Shown here in pieces: positions 11,620 to 24,115 of a stretch of 64,000 bases of DNA (position 1 is its first letter; every line of letters starts with the position of its first letter). This DNA is from Cyathus striatus. Taxonomy: Eukaryota > Basidiomycota > Agaricomycetes > Agaricales > Nidulariaceae. The position numbers were made by a program, and so were the translations under genes. The stretch is from positions 3,534,001-3,598,000 of the forward strand of contig JAOVFP010000014.1 in the NCBI GenBank assembly GCA_025738555.1. The letters run 5' to 3'. The notes under the pieces were generated by a model. The model worked only from the letters and a program-made list of their open reading frames with translations. It was not told the origin of the DNA and ran no database searches.

Positions 11620-12055
11620 TTGTATAAATGCACCTAGTTACAACTTAAGATAAAACCCATCTCCAATGTCTTTTTTAATCACTTGTAATTCTACATAATT
11701 AGATGCAACACTAAAGCCCAATGTTGAATTAAGTTATTATATATATATAATTACTAGATAATTCACCATAATTAAATGTAACACCAAAGCCCATTGTTGA
11801 ATTAAGTTAAATATATATAATTATGGGACAATTTATGATAATGAAAATACCCAGAATATAATTACATTAACTATGCCTCATTAAAGTAATTTATGCATTT
11901 TTTATACTAAGCCAACAGTACCTTGTTACAAGAATCAATAATTGTGACTAAGTTTTTTTAAATTACATCTAAGTAGACACAATTAGGTATGTTTATATGA
12001 ATTACAATAATTAGTACTAATTAGCATAAATTATGAATCTCAGTTTTTCCTGATG
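11620..12055. repeat. Right arm of block A
   Basis: Homologous along its length to 24,116-24,548. Both start near CTAGTTACAACTTAAGATAA, contain a partial internal duplication around GTAACACCAAAGCCCA, and end TTTTTCCTGATG, the inverted form of the left terminus. Confidence 0.7.
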
Positions 12056-15000
12056 CAGCATAGGCATAGGTGGGGGACCAGGAAATAGAGCAAGCATAAT
12101 ATCAGCTAGTTTCTCCAGGGGAGGGAGCAGAGTGCCTATTCTCCACATGGGAATAGGGGGAATAAGAGACTCGATATTGTTAGTTAGCAATGATGTTGGT
12201 GGGGAGTGGGAGAGGGAGGTTTTGGGGAGGAGAGGTTGGAGGGTGTATTTGTTGTTGGTGCTTCCAAAGTGTATGTGTGGAGAGGGTGGTGATCTGAAGG
12301 TGTGATGTGGGGGATAAGAGCAGTTATGGTGCTATGAAGACAAATCTCAAGAAGGTTATCAATCTCTCCCGATGGCTTAGTGGCATGCATTTTCCCGGCA
12401 TGTAACACAATGAAGAAGAATACTGAAGAATTGTATGCTTTGAATTGAAGAATCTCAATACCTGTTGTTTATTATGGTACAAATTATGATAATCATTAAT
12501 ACTCTACCTTTTTTCAGTTATTCTCTCTACTTGCTGTAATAAAACCTTTCATTATACTTACCTGTTATCTAAGTTTGCTTTGCTCTGTTGGATGCCTTGT
12601 ACTTTTGTTTTAATTTTTGATTCTTGATTGGTGTATGTACTTGACACCAGGACAAAACATGAGGAGTGCACTGTCTGTGAATTATACATGATGACTTAAA
12701 TAGTAACAAGTTGATAATTCACAATAGTGTTGCCACCCACTCGAGCTGTGACATGTACCACAATGCATATAAAGAATAGGACTGGCAAGTGGCAGAGCCC
12801 ACTACCATCTCATGCCAGAAACTGAAAATGAGAGGGGATCATGTTTGAGTTGCTCAAATATTATTATGTCCAGTACTGTATATATCTACCAACTATGAGC
12901 TAATCCATGTGCACAGTGGTCCATTTGTATCTACTTGTAAACTAATATTATCTATTCACAATCCTAGTCAAAGTCAAATCACAAGTCCATGCAATCTACA
13001 GTGGGATGTTCCAGCACACCTTAGGATACAGACGAGGAAGGAAGGGTTGATCCACAATCCAAATATTGCGATATGTCCTCAACTGGTCTCACATACAAAC
13101 AACTTGGCCTGGTGTAAATTCATACATGCAGCAGTCTAAACTATAGTTCATATAGTTATCTACATGCATAAACATTCTGGTATATCACAGCTAAGAAGGG
13201 AGAGTGTATGTATGAATGAGGCCTTCCCTGGGCACATGTGGACAAGTATCATGAGATATATAGCATCCATAGGTGCTATAATCTTCCACTGGTGTATCAT
13301 CCACCATATCCCCTTCATCATAGCATCCACCCCAATATTAATTGGTATGAGCACTGTGAGTGTCAAAATAAACAAAACTTACCTGGAACATATGATGTAG
13401 TCCAACCTAATGACCAGCTTTGTGAACAGCAGTCTTACCCATACTTAGGCTCACATTCCATGGGCCCCCTGGGAAGGTTGAGAAGTGGATGACAATTCCA
13501 TCCAAGGTAGGAGATACAGTGTAATTTTGAGGGAAGGTGGTGTATCCCACAAAGAAACTCATCTGAAACCTATTAAATTGTAATATTAATGTGGAGAGGT
13601 GATCCTGAAGAACACAAACTTACTAAACAGTTAAGATATTGAAATTGAATACATCACCTACTGGCAGTTGAGTTTTTATCTCATAATCAAATTTGCTAAA
13701 TAAGACAGTGTCAGAAGATATTATCAAGACAAGTGAATACAATAACTTGTCCAAATAAACAGATCAGAACAAAGTTTTATTAATCACCCTTTTGACACTG
13801 GCTAGTGTCCACTGCAGACTCATAGTGTTAAAACAATTGTTAAGAACAGACATTTGATTGTTGATTGCAGTATCACGTGAGTAGCATATATGAGACAATA
13901 TGGCTTTGGAAACTACTGAGAGAACTTATGATAGCTAGCCTTCAATGGTATCATTCACAGAAATGATATAGAAGTAAATGTTCACAGGGCCAAAGTGGCA
14001 GTCCATGCAATTGGAACTTGTATCAAGTACATCTTCTTGGCTAATGGAAGTTGGATGTGTTACACTTTTCCATCTCAACCCCACCAGACTACCTCTTTTT
14101 CATGTGACCCTTCTATTTATATCTTCCTACTTACTCATCCCATTCTATTTATAGTATGATACTTGTTTCATCTTCATCACCCCTTACCCCTTACCCCTTA
14201 CCCCTTACCCCTTACCCCTTACCCCTTACCCCTCACTGATCCCCGCCACCCTGGTTTGTCATACTACTGGCACAGACTTACTTACTCATATGTTTCATCT
14301 ATTTATGTATGAGTTTCATCTTTTCTTAGACCTCTGTCAAGTCATGGCAAGTCATGGACTTTATTTATAGTAGCATACCTTTCTGTGAACAGACCATGCT
14401 TCTTTTGTATAAATAGCTCATGTATTCCAGTCAAGCTTCCTCAACTTGATCTTAGTTTAGCTATCATCCAATATAGCTGGCTAATCCCCTCTATCACCTC
14501 TTTGAGAACACCTCAGACCCAGAACACTGCTACTTCTATTCACTTCTCAAGTGTTACTGTGAGAACGCCGCCAAGTCTATTAGTGCATAACTCTACGTTG
14601 TGACTGTTTAGACTTTGAATTCGTCATATGAATTACAAGTGTAGTGACAAGTCACATGATTATTATATCACCAGACCAAGACATCACCAGACCAGCTTGG
14701 ATCATAACAGGATGGAAGTACAATAATGGTGGCTAACATAGACAATGTTAAATAGTTGTATGAATATGTGAATGAGTAATAATACTTACAATGTTTCTTC
14801 AGTAGAGGATACTAGGAGAGGGGCTGAGGTAGCAAGGAGAGCAAGGATGAGCATTTGATGATAATGGAGGGGGTGAAAAAACCATCTGGCATGAATCAGG
14901 TCACAGATCATCACAGGGCTCCAGCTAATCAGATTCAGATCCCATTTAAGATCCTGAAATCACCTTATAGGGAAATCAAGACCACTCTATAACCCAACTA

Positions 15001-15190
15001 CCTTAAAAGGTAGTGGGAATTTTCATTCTCATTCATTCAACATGGGCACATTTTACGCTTTAATTGTTCAGAATGGTTGTGAGAGGATTCAAGAATGTAA
15101 TCAAATATAACAAATCAATGAAGTTAAACAGTTGGTTACACAGAAGTGTTTATAGTATGTGCCTATGTTGTTTTAGTGTCTGATACCTAA
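12056..15190. other. Inter-block region without an intact gene
   Basis: CpG-poor DNA between the two TIR blocks. Minus frame 12,184-12,408 (Pro/Thr/His-rich) and plus frame 13,238-13,492 look marginally protein-like but I cannot extend either by splicing or assign a domain. A short heptamer microsatellite lies at 14,179-14,234. Nothing else supported. Confidence 0.4.
14179..14234 (+). repeat. (ACCCCTT)n microsatellite, about 8 copies
   Basis: Seven exact 7-bp units and a partial eighth. It resembles a telomere repeat but the order is CCCCTTA, not the CCCTAA-type telomere strand, and it lies internally, so I call it a simple repeat. Confidence 0.9.
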
Positions 15191-15194
15191 CATT

Positions 15195-15395
15195 TCCTAG
15201 GCCTATGCTCATGACCATCGGAAGCCAGGATGATTAGTGATGTATGAATATGCTATAACTATAGTTGCATATCCCAAGTCACAAGCTCATGAGGCACATA
15301 ACTGTTGAATATAATATCATCCCTCACAGTGCCAACGATTTAGCAGATGTCAAGTTCTTCATATGTCAAGTGTATAAAGGGAATAACAATACTTG
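15195..15395 (-). pseudogene. Decayed copy of the C-terminal end of the TEA-domain gene
   Basis: Aligns with 60,740-60,925, the last exon and 3' flank of the intact TEA-domain gene at 60,813-62,099. On the minus strand the frame corresponding to the intact KNLTSAKSLAL segment is interrupted by TGA codons at positions that are CGA or TGG in the intact gene, as expected from C to T or G to A decay. No TEA domain remains nearby, so this is a 3' fragment. Confidence 0.6.
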
Positions 15396-15775
15396 TAGTT
15401 CATTGAAAATCCATGATCCATAATACCTCTAGTATACCTGTATTTTATGCCTTTTTTGTGTTCTTAAAGATGCCTAAAAATGCCTTAAAGAGATGCAGCC
15501 TTTCCTGTTGGCATTTCTGTGTCAAAACAATGATATCACAAAAATGTAAAACATGTAAAGCAATAGAACAAACCCTCCTGTAATTCCTTACAAGGCACCC
15601 AATTTATTCCTTCAACCTGTTGCTATCACACCATCCACTAGACTTCTCAATGGATTTCCATTTTTTAACAAGAGTTGTCAATATTGTTTTTGACACTGGT
15701 AAATCTTTAAAGATTTTATCCAACAGTCTTAAAGGTATGCTGCCATAATAATTATGATTAATGATGTAATCTGTA

Positions 15776-16478
15776 TCAAAGTAAAAAATTTACTGACTTA
15801 AAGTCCTCTCCTGAAAAATCCAGATGTGCAGCATCTAACAGGTGGCAGATAGCTCTGCCCTGAATATCTTTAGGCAAACAGTAGACATATTTAGAGCTTT
15901 CCATTAAGTCCATAAACCAATTAGCTATAGGTTTGTATTTTATTATATCATGCAAGATAGCACATTCTCCAGTATCAAGTACATATTCCAAAATTTGTGT
16001 ATATTCTGTTGAAGAAGATTTTCTATCGAAGTATAAAATGAATATATCATCTTGGTGACATTTCTCTAGTTGAACAAGGAATTTAAAATTGATTACATCT
16101 CGAATATATGGTTGAAGATGGTTCTGTATGCATTGTGTTACATTTTAGTCTCATCAGTACAACTGTTATAATAGGGAATGTTTACCCTTTCACCAGCGAA
16201 ATGAATCAGGTGGCCCAAAACAGAGCAATAACCTCTTGCAGCATTTTTTTTCCAGAATCCTCCAGTAGGCTACAAATTTTCAAGATGCCTTCTTTACAAA
16301 TGTAGTCCCAAACATTATTATCCCAATTACTTGAAATGAAATGATGAAAGCAATTTCCTATGCAGTATATATAAACTTCTCCTGGAAATGTTGAAGAAGA
16401 AATGCTTTGAGACCATGATGGAAAAACATCAGAGATATCTTTGGGTGCTACATTGACAATATGGGTTAGACAGTGCAT
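15776..16478 (-). pseudogene. Unrecognised gene remnant, two exon-like frames
   Basis: Two minus-strand frames, 16,206-16,478 and 15,776-15,991, have ordinary protein composition, with helical leucine/isoleucine-rich stretches and no repeat origin. They could be exons of one protein, but the intervening 215 bp contains stops in all readings I tried and I could not find a clean junction. No domain recognised; the helical character would suit an alpha-solenoid but that is a guess. CpG depletion around it suggests decay. Confidence 0.35.
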
Positions 16479-16479
16479 T

Positions 16480-17107
16480 GAAAGTCAAGCATGTGCTAGT
16501 GTCTTGTGCTGTATATACAAGTTAGTGATTCAAGGAACACAAAAAAATATCATAATTATAACATTGCTAACTCCAGTGTTTCTCAACTTCAGCACCATCT
16601 CCCACTGCCCATATGGCATAAGCAGGCAATACTGTAGTTTTGATACATCATTTCCAGTAATTACAAGTAACTTGTAATGTATCAATTGCACTAATTACTG
16701 TAAGTGAGTGATGTATATATACAGCAATTGCTGTGGGGTTCACAGGTAGGATATAAACTTGAGGGAAGCTGATGGATGTTACATAAGCATTTTTTAGTAA
16801 TAAATTATACACACCACACCCACCAGCCTGCCCTTGTGCACTTCTCATTTTGACAGGGCTAAAAATAGCCAAACTCCAGTTCACTAATGTGATGCACCCT
16901 GTAAATTGTGCTTCTTTAAAGCTTTGTGTTGTAGTCACTTTAAATTAACCTTAGAACATAGAATAATTCCACATAAAAATACTGCATACCTTTCATCTTT
17001 GTTTCACACTATATATCACTTCCAGATCAATCTCTTATATGTAAGAGATGCTTTCTTCAAAAATTGATGGCAATACTGATTGGATTGCTCTGCAAATTCA
17101 TTACCAA
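16480..17107. other. Spacer before block B, no gene recognised
   Basis: A 96-codon minus frame (16,648-16,938) has no recognisable domain. Nothing else supported. Confidence 0.35.
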
Positions 17108-17760
17108 CATCAGGAAAAATTGAGATGTATAATTTACTCTTCTTAGGCATACTTCACCATAATTACCAGTATATTGTGCATCATTACACCTCTTTATAAT
17201 AAAAACATCTAATTAACATCAATTATAAGAATTACAATAAGTAGACAAATCTTGCATAATTAGGACTTGGACCCAAATTCAGCAGATATAATTATCTTAA
17301 GTGTATATAATTAGCAGTAATTAGTCATAATTATATTGTGGTACAGGAACATCAAAATAAAATTCACATGGATTATGTCTTAAGTAGGAGTAATTATATT
17401 CTAATTCATGCTAATCAAGTCCTAATTCATGCTAATTGAGTCCTAATTCAAGCTAATTAAGTCTAATTAAAGCTGATTATATCCTAATCATACAGCAATA
17501 TAAAGTATTCTATGTGTAATTTGTACCAATTATGACCTAATTATATGGAACTATAAAATCATTCTATGCAAATTAAGTAATAGTTCATACTAATCATCTG
17601 TATACCATACTCCTCCATGAAATCAGGAAGTCCAGGGACTTTTCAAAATCTCATAAATTATTACTATATTAATAATGTATGGTATATCTATACTATTACA
17701 AAATCTACATATACTCATACAATAAACTACCTATACTAATACAATACACTACATACAATA
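17108..17760. repeat. AT-rich left arm of block B
   Basis: Near-collinear with 1,822-2,440, including CCTAATTCATGCTAATTAAG-like units and the TCCTCCATGAAATCAGG landmark. Confidence 0.7.
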
Positions 17761-17814
17761 CACAAGAAACTAACTAACAAGATGAAATAGTGACAAATGA
17801 TAATACTGTTAGGG

Positions 17815-18920
17815 CAAGAGTGAAAGCAAGAGAGGGAGAGGGAGAGGGGTGAGTGGAAAAGGTGCTCGCCCTCAGTCCTTATCATGTGCAGACAAGAGTG
17901 GGGGGAGAGGGACATGGGGGAGGGGGGCAAGAGGAGAGGGCGATGGCAAGAGCAAGAGGGGGTGAGGGGAGAAGAAGCTCACCATCATCACTTGCGAGAT
18001 GAGGGCGAGGGAAGGACCAAAAGGAAGATGAGGGAGGGAGGAAACATGTACCCTCATCACTTGTGAGACAAGGGCATGGGTGTGAGTGGGTGCAGGTGAG
18101 AGAGGGCGGGCGGGCGAGCAGCGCAGGGTGAAAACATGGGCAAGGGGGAAGAGAAGAAGCATATCCCCTCATCACTTGCGAATCGGGGGACAAAGATGCA
18201 GCTGAAGGAGGGGAGTGGGGAGAAGACACTCGTTCTCATCACTTGCGAGACGAAGGAGAGGGCGAGAGGGTGTGGGTGTGGGTGAGAGGAGAAGGAGAGG
18301 GTGAGGGAGAGGGTGTAGGTGAGGAGGGAAGACGCTCACCATTGTAACTTGCGAGATGAGGGAGGGGATGGGGGAGAGATGGCAAGGGCCAGGGGGCGAG
18401 GGGGAAAGACGCCTGTCCTTGTCACTTGTAGACGAGGGCGAGGGAGATGGTGAGGGAGGGGAGGAAGCATGTGCCCTCGTCATTTGCGAGACGAGAGCAG
18501 AGGGGGTGTGGGGAGAAGATGCTCGCCCTCATCACTTGCAGATGAGGGTGAGGGAGAGCGAGAGAAGGGGGGAGGCCATATACGCCTCGTCACTTGTGAG
18601 ATGAGGGCATAGAGGTGCGTGGAGGGCATAGAGGTGTGTGGCCGTGGGTGAGACAGGACACTCACCCTCATCGCTTGCAGACAAGGGCAAGGGAGATGGG
18701 GAGGAAGAGGGGAGGAAACAAGTGCCCTTGTTACTTGCGAGATGAGAGTGGCCACGTCACATCACTGGCAAGACGGAGGCTGCTTGACGCCACGCTCGTC
18801 AATTGCTAGATGAGGGGAAGAGACAGGAGGGAGGGGACAAGATGAGGAATGAGGGGAGAGGGGAGAAGGAAGAAGGAGGAGGGGAGAAGGAGCAGAGCGG
18901 AGAATGGAGGAAGGAAGAGG
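17815..18920. repeat. Palindrome array 2 in purine-rich DNA
   Basis: About a dozen units of the type CCCTCATC-acttgca-GATGAGGG (18,526-18,548, perfect 8-bp arms and 7-nt loop) and CTCGTC-atttgcga-GACGAG (18,476-18,495), 50-90 bp apart. It occupies the same place in block B as the array at 2,460-4,510 does in block A. More CpG remains here than in array 1, so this copy looks younger or less decayed. Open frames over it are purine-bias artefacts. Confidence 0.8.
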
Positions 18921-18989
18921 GATGCGATGATGACAAAATGTGCAGCACTGGCAGTTTGATGGGGATTACCAATCAGGCATGTCACACTC

Positions 18990-19740
18990 CTGTCACGCAG
19001 TCACATGCCCTCTAGCATTGACCCAGTAGAATAACTTTTGATACACACTATCTACATCTTTCAAATAAATTGCATATTGGACACTTATATATGTTATTTT
19101 ATGATATGTAATTGAATTATTTTTTACTCTACTTTGTTTTCCATAAATTGGCATATAGCACCAACTCCCTGCCAAAATAGGCATCAAAACAGTATTTTTA
19201 CATCTTTAATTCAGATTTAAACTATCTGGTACTGCATCATTGGTATCATATGTTCAAAATAGAAATTGTAACAAATGTATTGACTCGGAATTTCGAAAAG
19301 AAAATCAGAAGTATGTAATCTTGCAGTGAACAGTGCCATATCTCACCTTAAAAGTGTGAAATCAAAAATTCCGGCTCAAACATTTTGTGCCCACATACAA
19401 ACTGAGTATTTTTTGTCACTGTAGCGAAGTGAGAAAATGTCATAATGAGAAACAGATACAATTACAAGTTTCGCCTGCCAATAGAGCGTGGGAAAATGTA
19501 TTTAACCTTGCGGTGCGAGTTGGATGTAGTGCACACATGGCCTCAAAGTGTGTATTTAATGGCATTTCATTGATTAAATCATCTTACCACTCATTTATCA
19601 TCTCTAAAATCGATTTTAAAGACATAAATCTACCAACAAGAGTGTTTTATCACATATAATCAGCAAAATCCCTAAAAATATGCAAGCATTCACTGTATTT
19701 CACTGAATTTATCACTTATTTCATATCACTACAAGCTACA
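18990..19740. other. Interior of block B, no gene recognised
   Basis: An open frame of 90 codons at 19,387-19,659 has ordinary composition but no recognisable domain. A slightly more CpG-containing patch lies at about 19,280-19,620. Confidence 0.35.
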
Positions 19741-19742
19741 GA

Positions 19743-20338
19743 ACACTATCAAATGCCCAAAGTATCAAATAAAACACAGGAATGGCTACATAGGATTAAA
19801 TCTGGCAAAATAGCCCATGCACTGCAAGAGCTTAATTCTAATTTGGATGGTGGAATAGCATAATTATTTTGATATGGGATTTACAATATCATCTGACTCA
19901 ACTGGATACAATAATATCAATTATAATGGAAGACATTTGAATCATAGAGTTGAAGATTAAACATATTAGAAGAAAGGCATAGAACTGCTGAAGAAATGAA
20001 TTGTACAACATGAAGAAAGAACTAAATAAATAAATGAAGCTAATGAAGCTTAAAGAGTTGCTTCTATTAAAATTATACTAAACAGGAGTGAACTACAGAA
20101 CCTGAAAAGAGGTGAATAAAGAGATCACGTAAGAAAGTACAAAGCTTTAAATGGTGAACATGCCAACAAGAATAATTTAAGTCTTGCAATGACCAAGCTT
20201 CTGGAAACTCTTGAAGCAGATATTAGTAAATACACCTCAGGAAAATGGATAATACCAGTAGAAGAGATCAACAACAGCTCAAATGAAGAAGGGGAGTTTG
20301 ATGGATTATATATTAGTGATTAGGAGGATGAGGAAGAA
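19743..20338 (+). pseudogene. Coding remnant riddled with TAA/TAG/TGA stops
   Basis: Begins with an open stretch reading MPKVSNKTQEWLHRIKSGKI. Further coherent pieces follow: EERHRTAEEMN, LNRSELQ-like, KYKALNGEHANKNNLSLAMT and an acidic end ending SDxEDEEE. They are separated mainly by stops that one C to T or G to A change would explain (TAA for CAA, TAG for CAG, TGA for TGG). The composition, a charged coiled-coil-like protein with an acidic tail, is consistent with a regulatory or transposon-associated Agaricomycete family I have seen but cannot name. Confidence 0.5.
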
Positions 20339-20803
20339 TAAGCACACATATTTCTTATGTAATTTAGTTAATTTAGCTTAAATAAGTGGTGTACTACATT
20401 TTAGAGATGTAATATAGTATTTTACTGCAAAAAGAATGAAGAAAAATGATCAAGATTCAAGCTTTCTGAGGCAGTTTGTACTTGGGTGAAGATTTTGGGC
20501 ACATGATGTCCCACTGTGTGATGTCATGCTTCCCACCATATAGGGATTGGTGATCCCCCCAGTTTGTGGCAGTGTGCACAGTATGTGACATTTCACCCTG
20601 AGATTGGGTATAAGGAGTCACATGTTATTGTTAACAACAACTACATGGCCTAGCAGTTAGTGATGTATTAGTTAGTGCTTGTTAAGTACCAGCTGTGCTC
20701 AATGTCAATAGTTCAATTCTCAATTGTATCATCTGCTAATTTAATTTTTTTTCCTATATTATAAGTAAGAAACCCTGTTATAATTGTCTGGTACAAAGTA
20801 CAG

Positions 20804-20997
20804 CAAAAATCAGGTGAACTACAGGTAAAGTCCAGTATTCTACCTGAAGTCCTGTGGCTGAAATCAGTGATTTCCAGGTGATTTTTAGTAGTCCACCTGA
20901 AGTCCAGGACTGTACCTGGACTGACCTGAACTCAATCTGAACTGTACACAGGATGGCAGTATTCTCATAGTTCAGGTGGACTCCACCTAATTTTGTG
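20804..20997. mobile_element. Small MITE-like unit dense in CAGGTG/ACCTGA motifs
   Basis: Ends AAAATCAGGTGAACT and, inverted, AAAATTAGGTGGAGT. At least eight CAGGT or ACCTG motifs in both orientations lie within 190 bp, including the near-palindrome CCAGGACTGTACCTGG. No coding capacity; target duplication not evident. Confidence 0.4.
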
Positions 20998-20999
20998 GA

Positions 21000-22090
21000 G
21001 GAGTGCAATAATCTCATTTAATGGTGAATATTAAAGTGAAATGTGAGTACACCATGCCCCTTGTCTTTTGTAGTCCTGATCCCATGTTCCCAAGACAAAC
21101 AAAGATAACAGCATGCATAGATGCCAGAAATTACACTAACATTCTGAAATCAGCTGTGTTCCATAGTGCATTTAAAATAGACAAATGCTGAAACAACACT
21201 ATTACTTGTTATGATACATATTACATGTGATTTACTGAACATATGAACTACCAATTTCAAAGCAATTTCAAATTATCAAGCATCATGAGTCATATTCCTC
21301 AGTGTTTATGTTGTAGCTATGCAGAAGCATAAATGAAAAATGTACACTACACATGGATACTTGCACCAATAAGTGTGGGAATTGAATTTCATCATGTTCA
21401 CTAGACACAGATCAAGATATTTCAACAGCACTAGTATTCTGCTGCTTCCTTGTTTGTTATGCTAATATTCCATGGTATACAAGCATCATTTTTGAAGTTA
21501 GATAAAGTGTTTTACAATCATAAAAGTACTATTGTGAGTATTGCAAAGACTGGCTGGGGTACAGCTATGAATGTACCCATTACTCACTCACCTCCTGTAA
21601 GTGTGGGAAATCTCTCTGAAAGGGAAGACAAAAGAAAAACTGACATAAAATGGGCTATAAAATAATAATAGTATGGCATATGGAACTAAAAAATACACAA
21701 ACATTTGGAATTATAATGCCTCAAAGTTATAACATGAATTATTCCATACTCAGAACTTCATATGTAATTACACTTATATATAAGCAAAGGTTTATCATAT
21801 AGTTCATATTACCAATACCATTCATAATATTTGTAGACTACTGATTAGTGAACATAGCCACACTGCTCACAGGAAAATCAACTTAGTCTTTTCCACCTTT
21901 ACATACCATTATTCAAAAGTGCAGGCCAGGAAACAATCAGACTTCTACAAAACTTTGACAAATCAAATTTCCTACAAGCCCATGATTCAGATTTGTTGGA
22001 GAAAAATGATAGGTTGCAAATTTTGGATGCAAGTGCATGTATGTCATGACTGTGCCCCTAGCCTGATTTGGCAGTGGAGTACAAGGGGGT
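21000..22090. other. CpG-poor DNA, nothing recognised
   Basis: AT-rich sequence with no exon, RNA or repeat that I can support. A 71-codon plus frame (21,450-21,665) has no domain. Confidence 0.35.
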
Positions 22091-22099
22091 GACTACAGA

Positions 22100-23390
22100 G
22101 AAGCAAGGGGTGAGTATAAGATGAAAGCGGAGAACAAGAACTCAGGGGGTAGGACTTCGGCTTCAGCTTATGTGCTGTGCCCCTGGGATTCCTGGTCCTG
22201 GATTTCAGAGTAAGGGCAAGCCCTTCAGAGAATACAAGAGACAAAGAGACAAGAGGTGGAACTCAAATCAGACGAAAGAGTGAGGATGTAGTTCAATATG
22301 AAACTAAAGACTAAGTACAAATCAAGTGCTACTTAATATACTAGAGACTCAGAGTAAGTAAAGGCTGCTGGCCAAGGTCAGCAGAGAAGTACAGTCAGGG
22401 TAGGCATACATAAAATGAAGACTATAACTAATTAAACATAATAAAATGCATTGGAGAAGTGAGTGTGTATGGCAATGTAAAGTGAAACAGATAGTGGCGC
22501 ACTTAAGAATGATAAGTGACTCACTATGAGATGTATACTACATTACTGAGGGGATAGCTCAGTAGAGTGGAAGAAAGGAAACAGAAGTAATCTATGTACA
22601 GTAAGCAATATGTAATAATGAGAACATAAGCAAAGTCTGGAGTAAACAAAGGTGAAGGCAGAGTAAGAGACTAGAGGTCTGGAGGTAGGCAATATGAGAT
22701 ATGACAATGCACCAAAGAACAATCACAACAAATGAAAGAGCAGCAAAGAACAATGAATAAAAAATCATAGCAATGTAGATACACATTATAATAATTTTGA
22801 TCCATTAGCATAGAGGGAGGTGAGTGATACTGTGCAAACTTACAATGATTAATAGAATTGAAAGACAATAACAGAAGCATTGCCATTCATTTCCAACTAC
22901 TGCAAGAATGTGTTATGTGCTGTACCTCTCAGAGGGATATAGGGAAGATGCTGGGTTTAATGCAGAGAAAGCTACTAATAGTATTAGGTAAGCTTGGGCT
23001 CAGAAGTAGAGAAGTTGGAAGTGCAGAGTGAACATTGGCTTCAGCTTGTATGCTGCAACCCTTGTGATTCTTGGTGGTTCATATTTCAAGTTGAGATAGG
23101 GGAACAAGTTCAAGGTAGGAACAAGTGGAAGGTTGGAACAGAGGAAGGTTGGAACCTTTACAGACAAGTAGATAGAGTAGAGTGGTATATTAATAATCAT
23201 AGTTGATATGAAAACTGAAGTTAATGTACAAAAACTAAGTCTTAAATACTAAGTAAAGTATGGAGTAGTCTACTTTTAGTGAAGTATAAGGGTATAGCTA
23301 GGGATAGGTAAATGTGGAATCAGCCATCATAGAGGAGTAGTAGCTGAAGAATGGAAGGAAAGGCTACATGCAATATGGTGAAAAAATAGG
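22100..23390. repeat. Diverged direct duplication, about 0.9-kb spacing
   Basis: The stretch around 22,150-22,340 (CTTCAGCTTATGTGCTG, CCTGGGATTCCTGGT) recurs in diverged form at 23,035-23,250 (CTTCAGCTTGTATGCTG, CTTGTGATTCTTGGT), followed in both by related AACTAAAGACTAAGTAC-like DNA. No intact coding frame; probably old repeat copies. Confidence 0.4.
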
Positions 23391-24115
23391 AGTTGAAATA
23401 GAGGAGTAATTCAAAATAATGACATAGCAGATGAACATGAGTGGGTAATCAATAAATCATGATGATGTATCTGATGATTAGTCAGAATGTGGCCAACCCA
23501 AAGGTCAGAAAGGTCAGAATAGTGCAGAATGGTGGTTTCCAGACACAGATGTAACAGAATGGCATGCAGTGGCTTTCTTGCAATTCTTGCCACTGATGTT
23601 TTGGTTGAATGTGTTTTCTCCAAGTTCCACCACATTTGCTCTGACCTTCAAAGCTTGCTGAAAGCAGAGACTGTGTGAAAAGCACTTCTTGTGAAGGTAT
23701 GGATTTGATGTGGTCTTTTAGAAGTCAATTTGCCTACAGTGATGAAAAGAAAGCACAGTGACTAAGCTATTGTATGGTTCATGTGATACAACTATTTATA
23801 TACTGTATATATACAGTAAATAATGTGTAGAAACTGATACTGGACCTGAAGTAATTTATGGTAGACATTAAGATGAGGCTTGTCCTTTGTTCCTGCAAGG
23901 AATCCAATTTTATCCTTGTAAACTTTAGAGAGATATGACAATCAGATACTCAATAGAATGCTAGAAGTAAATTCAACTTACTCTTCATTGTTTTGGAGGA
24001 CCTCACTTGATCTATGTGATTCATTCTTTATATTAATAATAGCTTTACTAACAAACATCTGTACTACATTTTTGTGTAAATTCTATGTAAATATCTTTTA
24101 AGATGAGAATAATTA
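23391..24115. other. CpG-poor DNA, nothing recognised
   Basis: Two overlapping minus frames around 23,411-23,685 are short and not domain-bearing. Nothing else supported. Confidence 0.35.

Larger units (their letters stand above)
1822..12055. mobile_element. TIR-bounded block A (10.2 kb), CATCAGGAAAAA ends
   Basis: The left end begins CATCAGGAAAAATTGAGATG. The right end, read inward on the other strand, begins CATCAGGAAAAACTGAGATT. About 25 of the first 28 bases match. The same pair of ends bounds a second block at 17,108-24,548, and the roughly 430-620-bp arms inside each end are homologous between blocks, so this looks like one family in two copies. I see no matching target-site duplication and no transposase frame. 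The interior holds a palindrome array, minisatellites and other nested elements. It may be a non-autonomous or heavily decayed DNA transposon, or a composite. The element class is not identified. Confidence 0.5.

Noticed and set aside
1822..12055. hAT or CACTA assignment for the CATCAGG blocks
   Set aside because: No 8-bp or 3-bp duplication is visible at either block and no matching transposase frame was found, so the class is left open.
14179..14234. Telomere-like C-rich repeat
   Set aside because: The unit is ACCCCTT (CCCCTTA in phase), not the CCCTAA-type telomere order, there are only about eight units, and it is internal.
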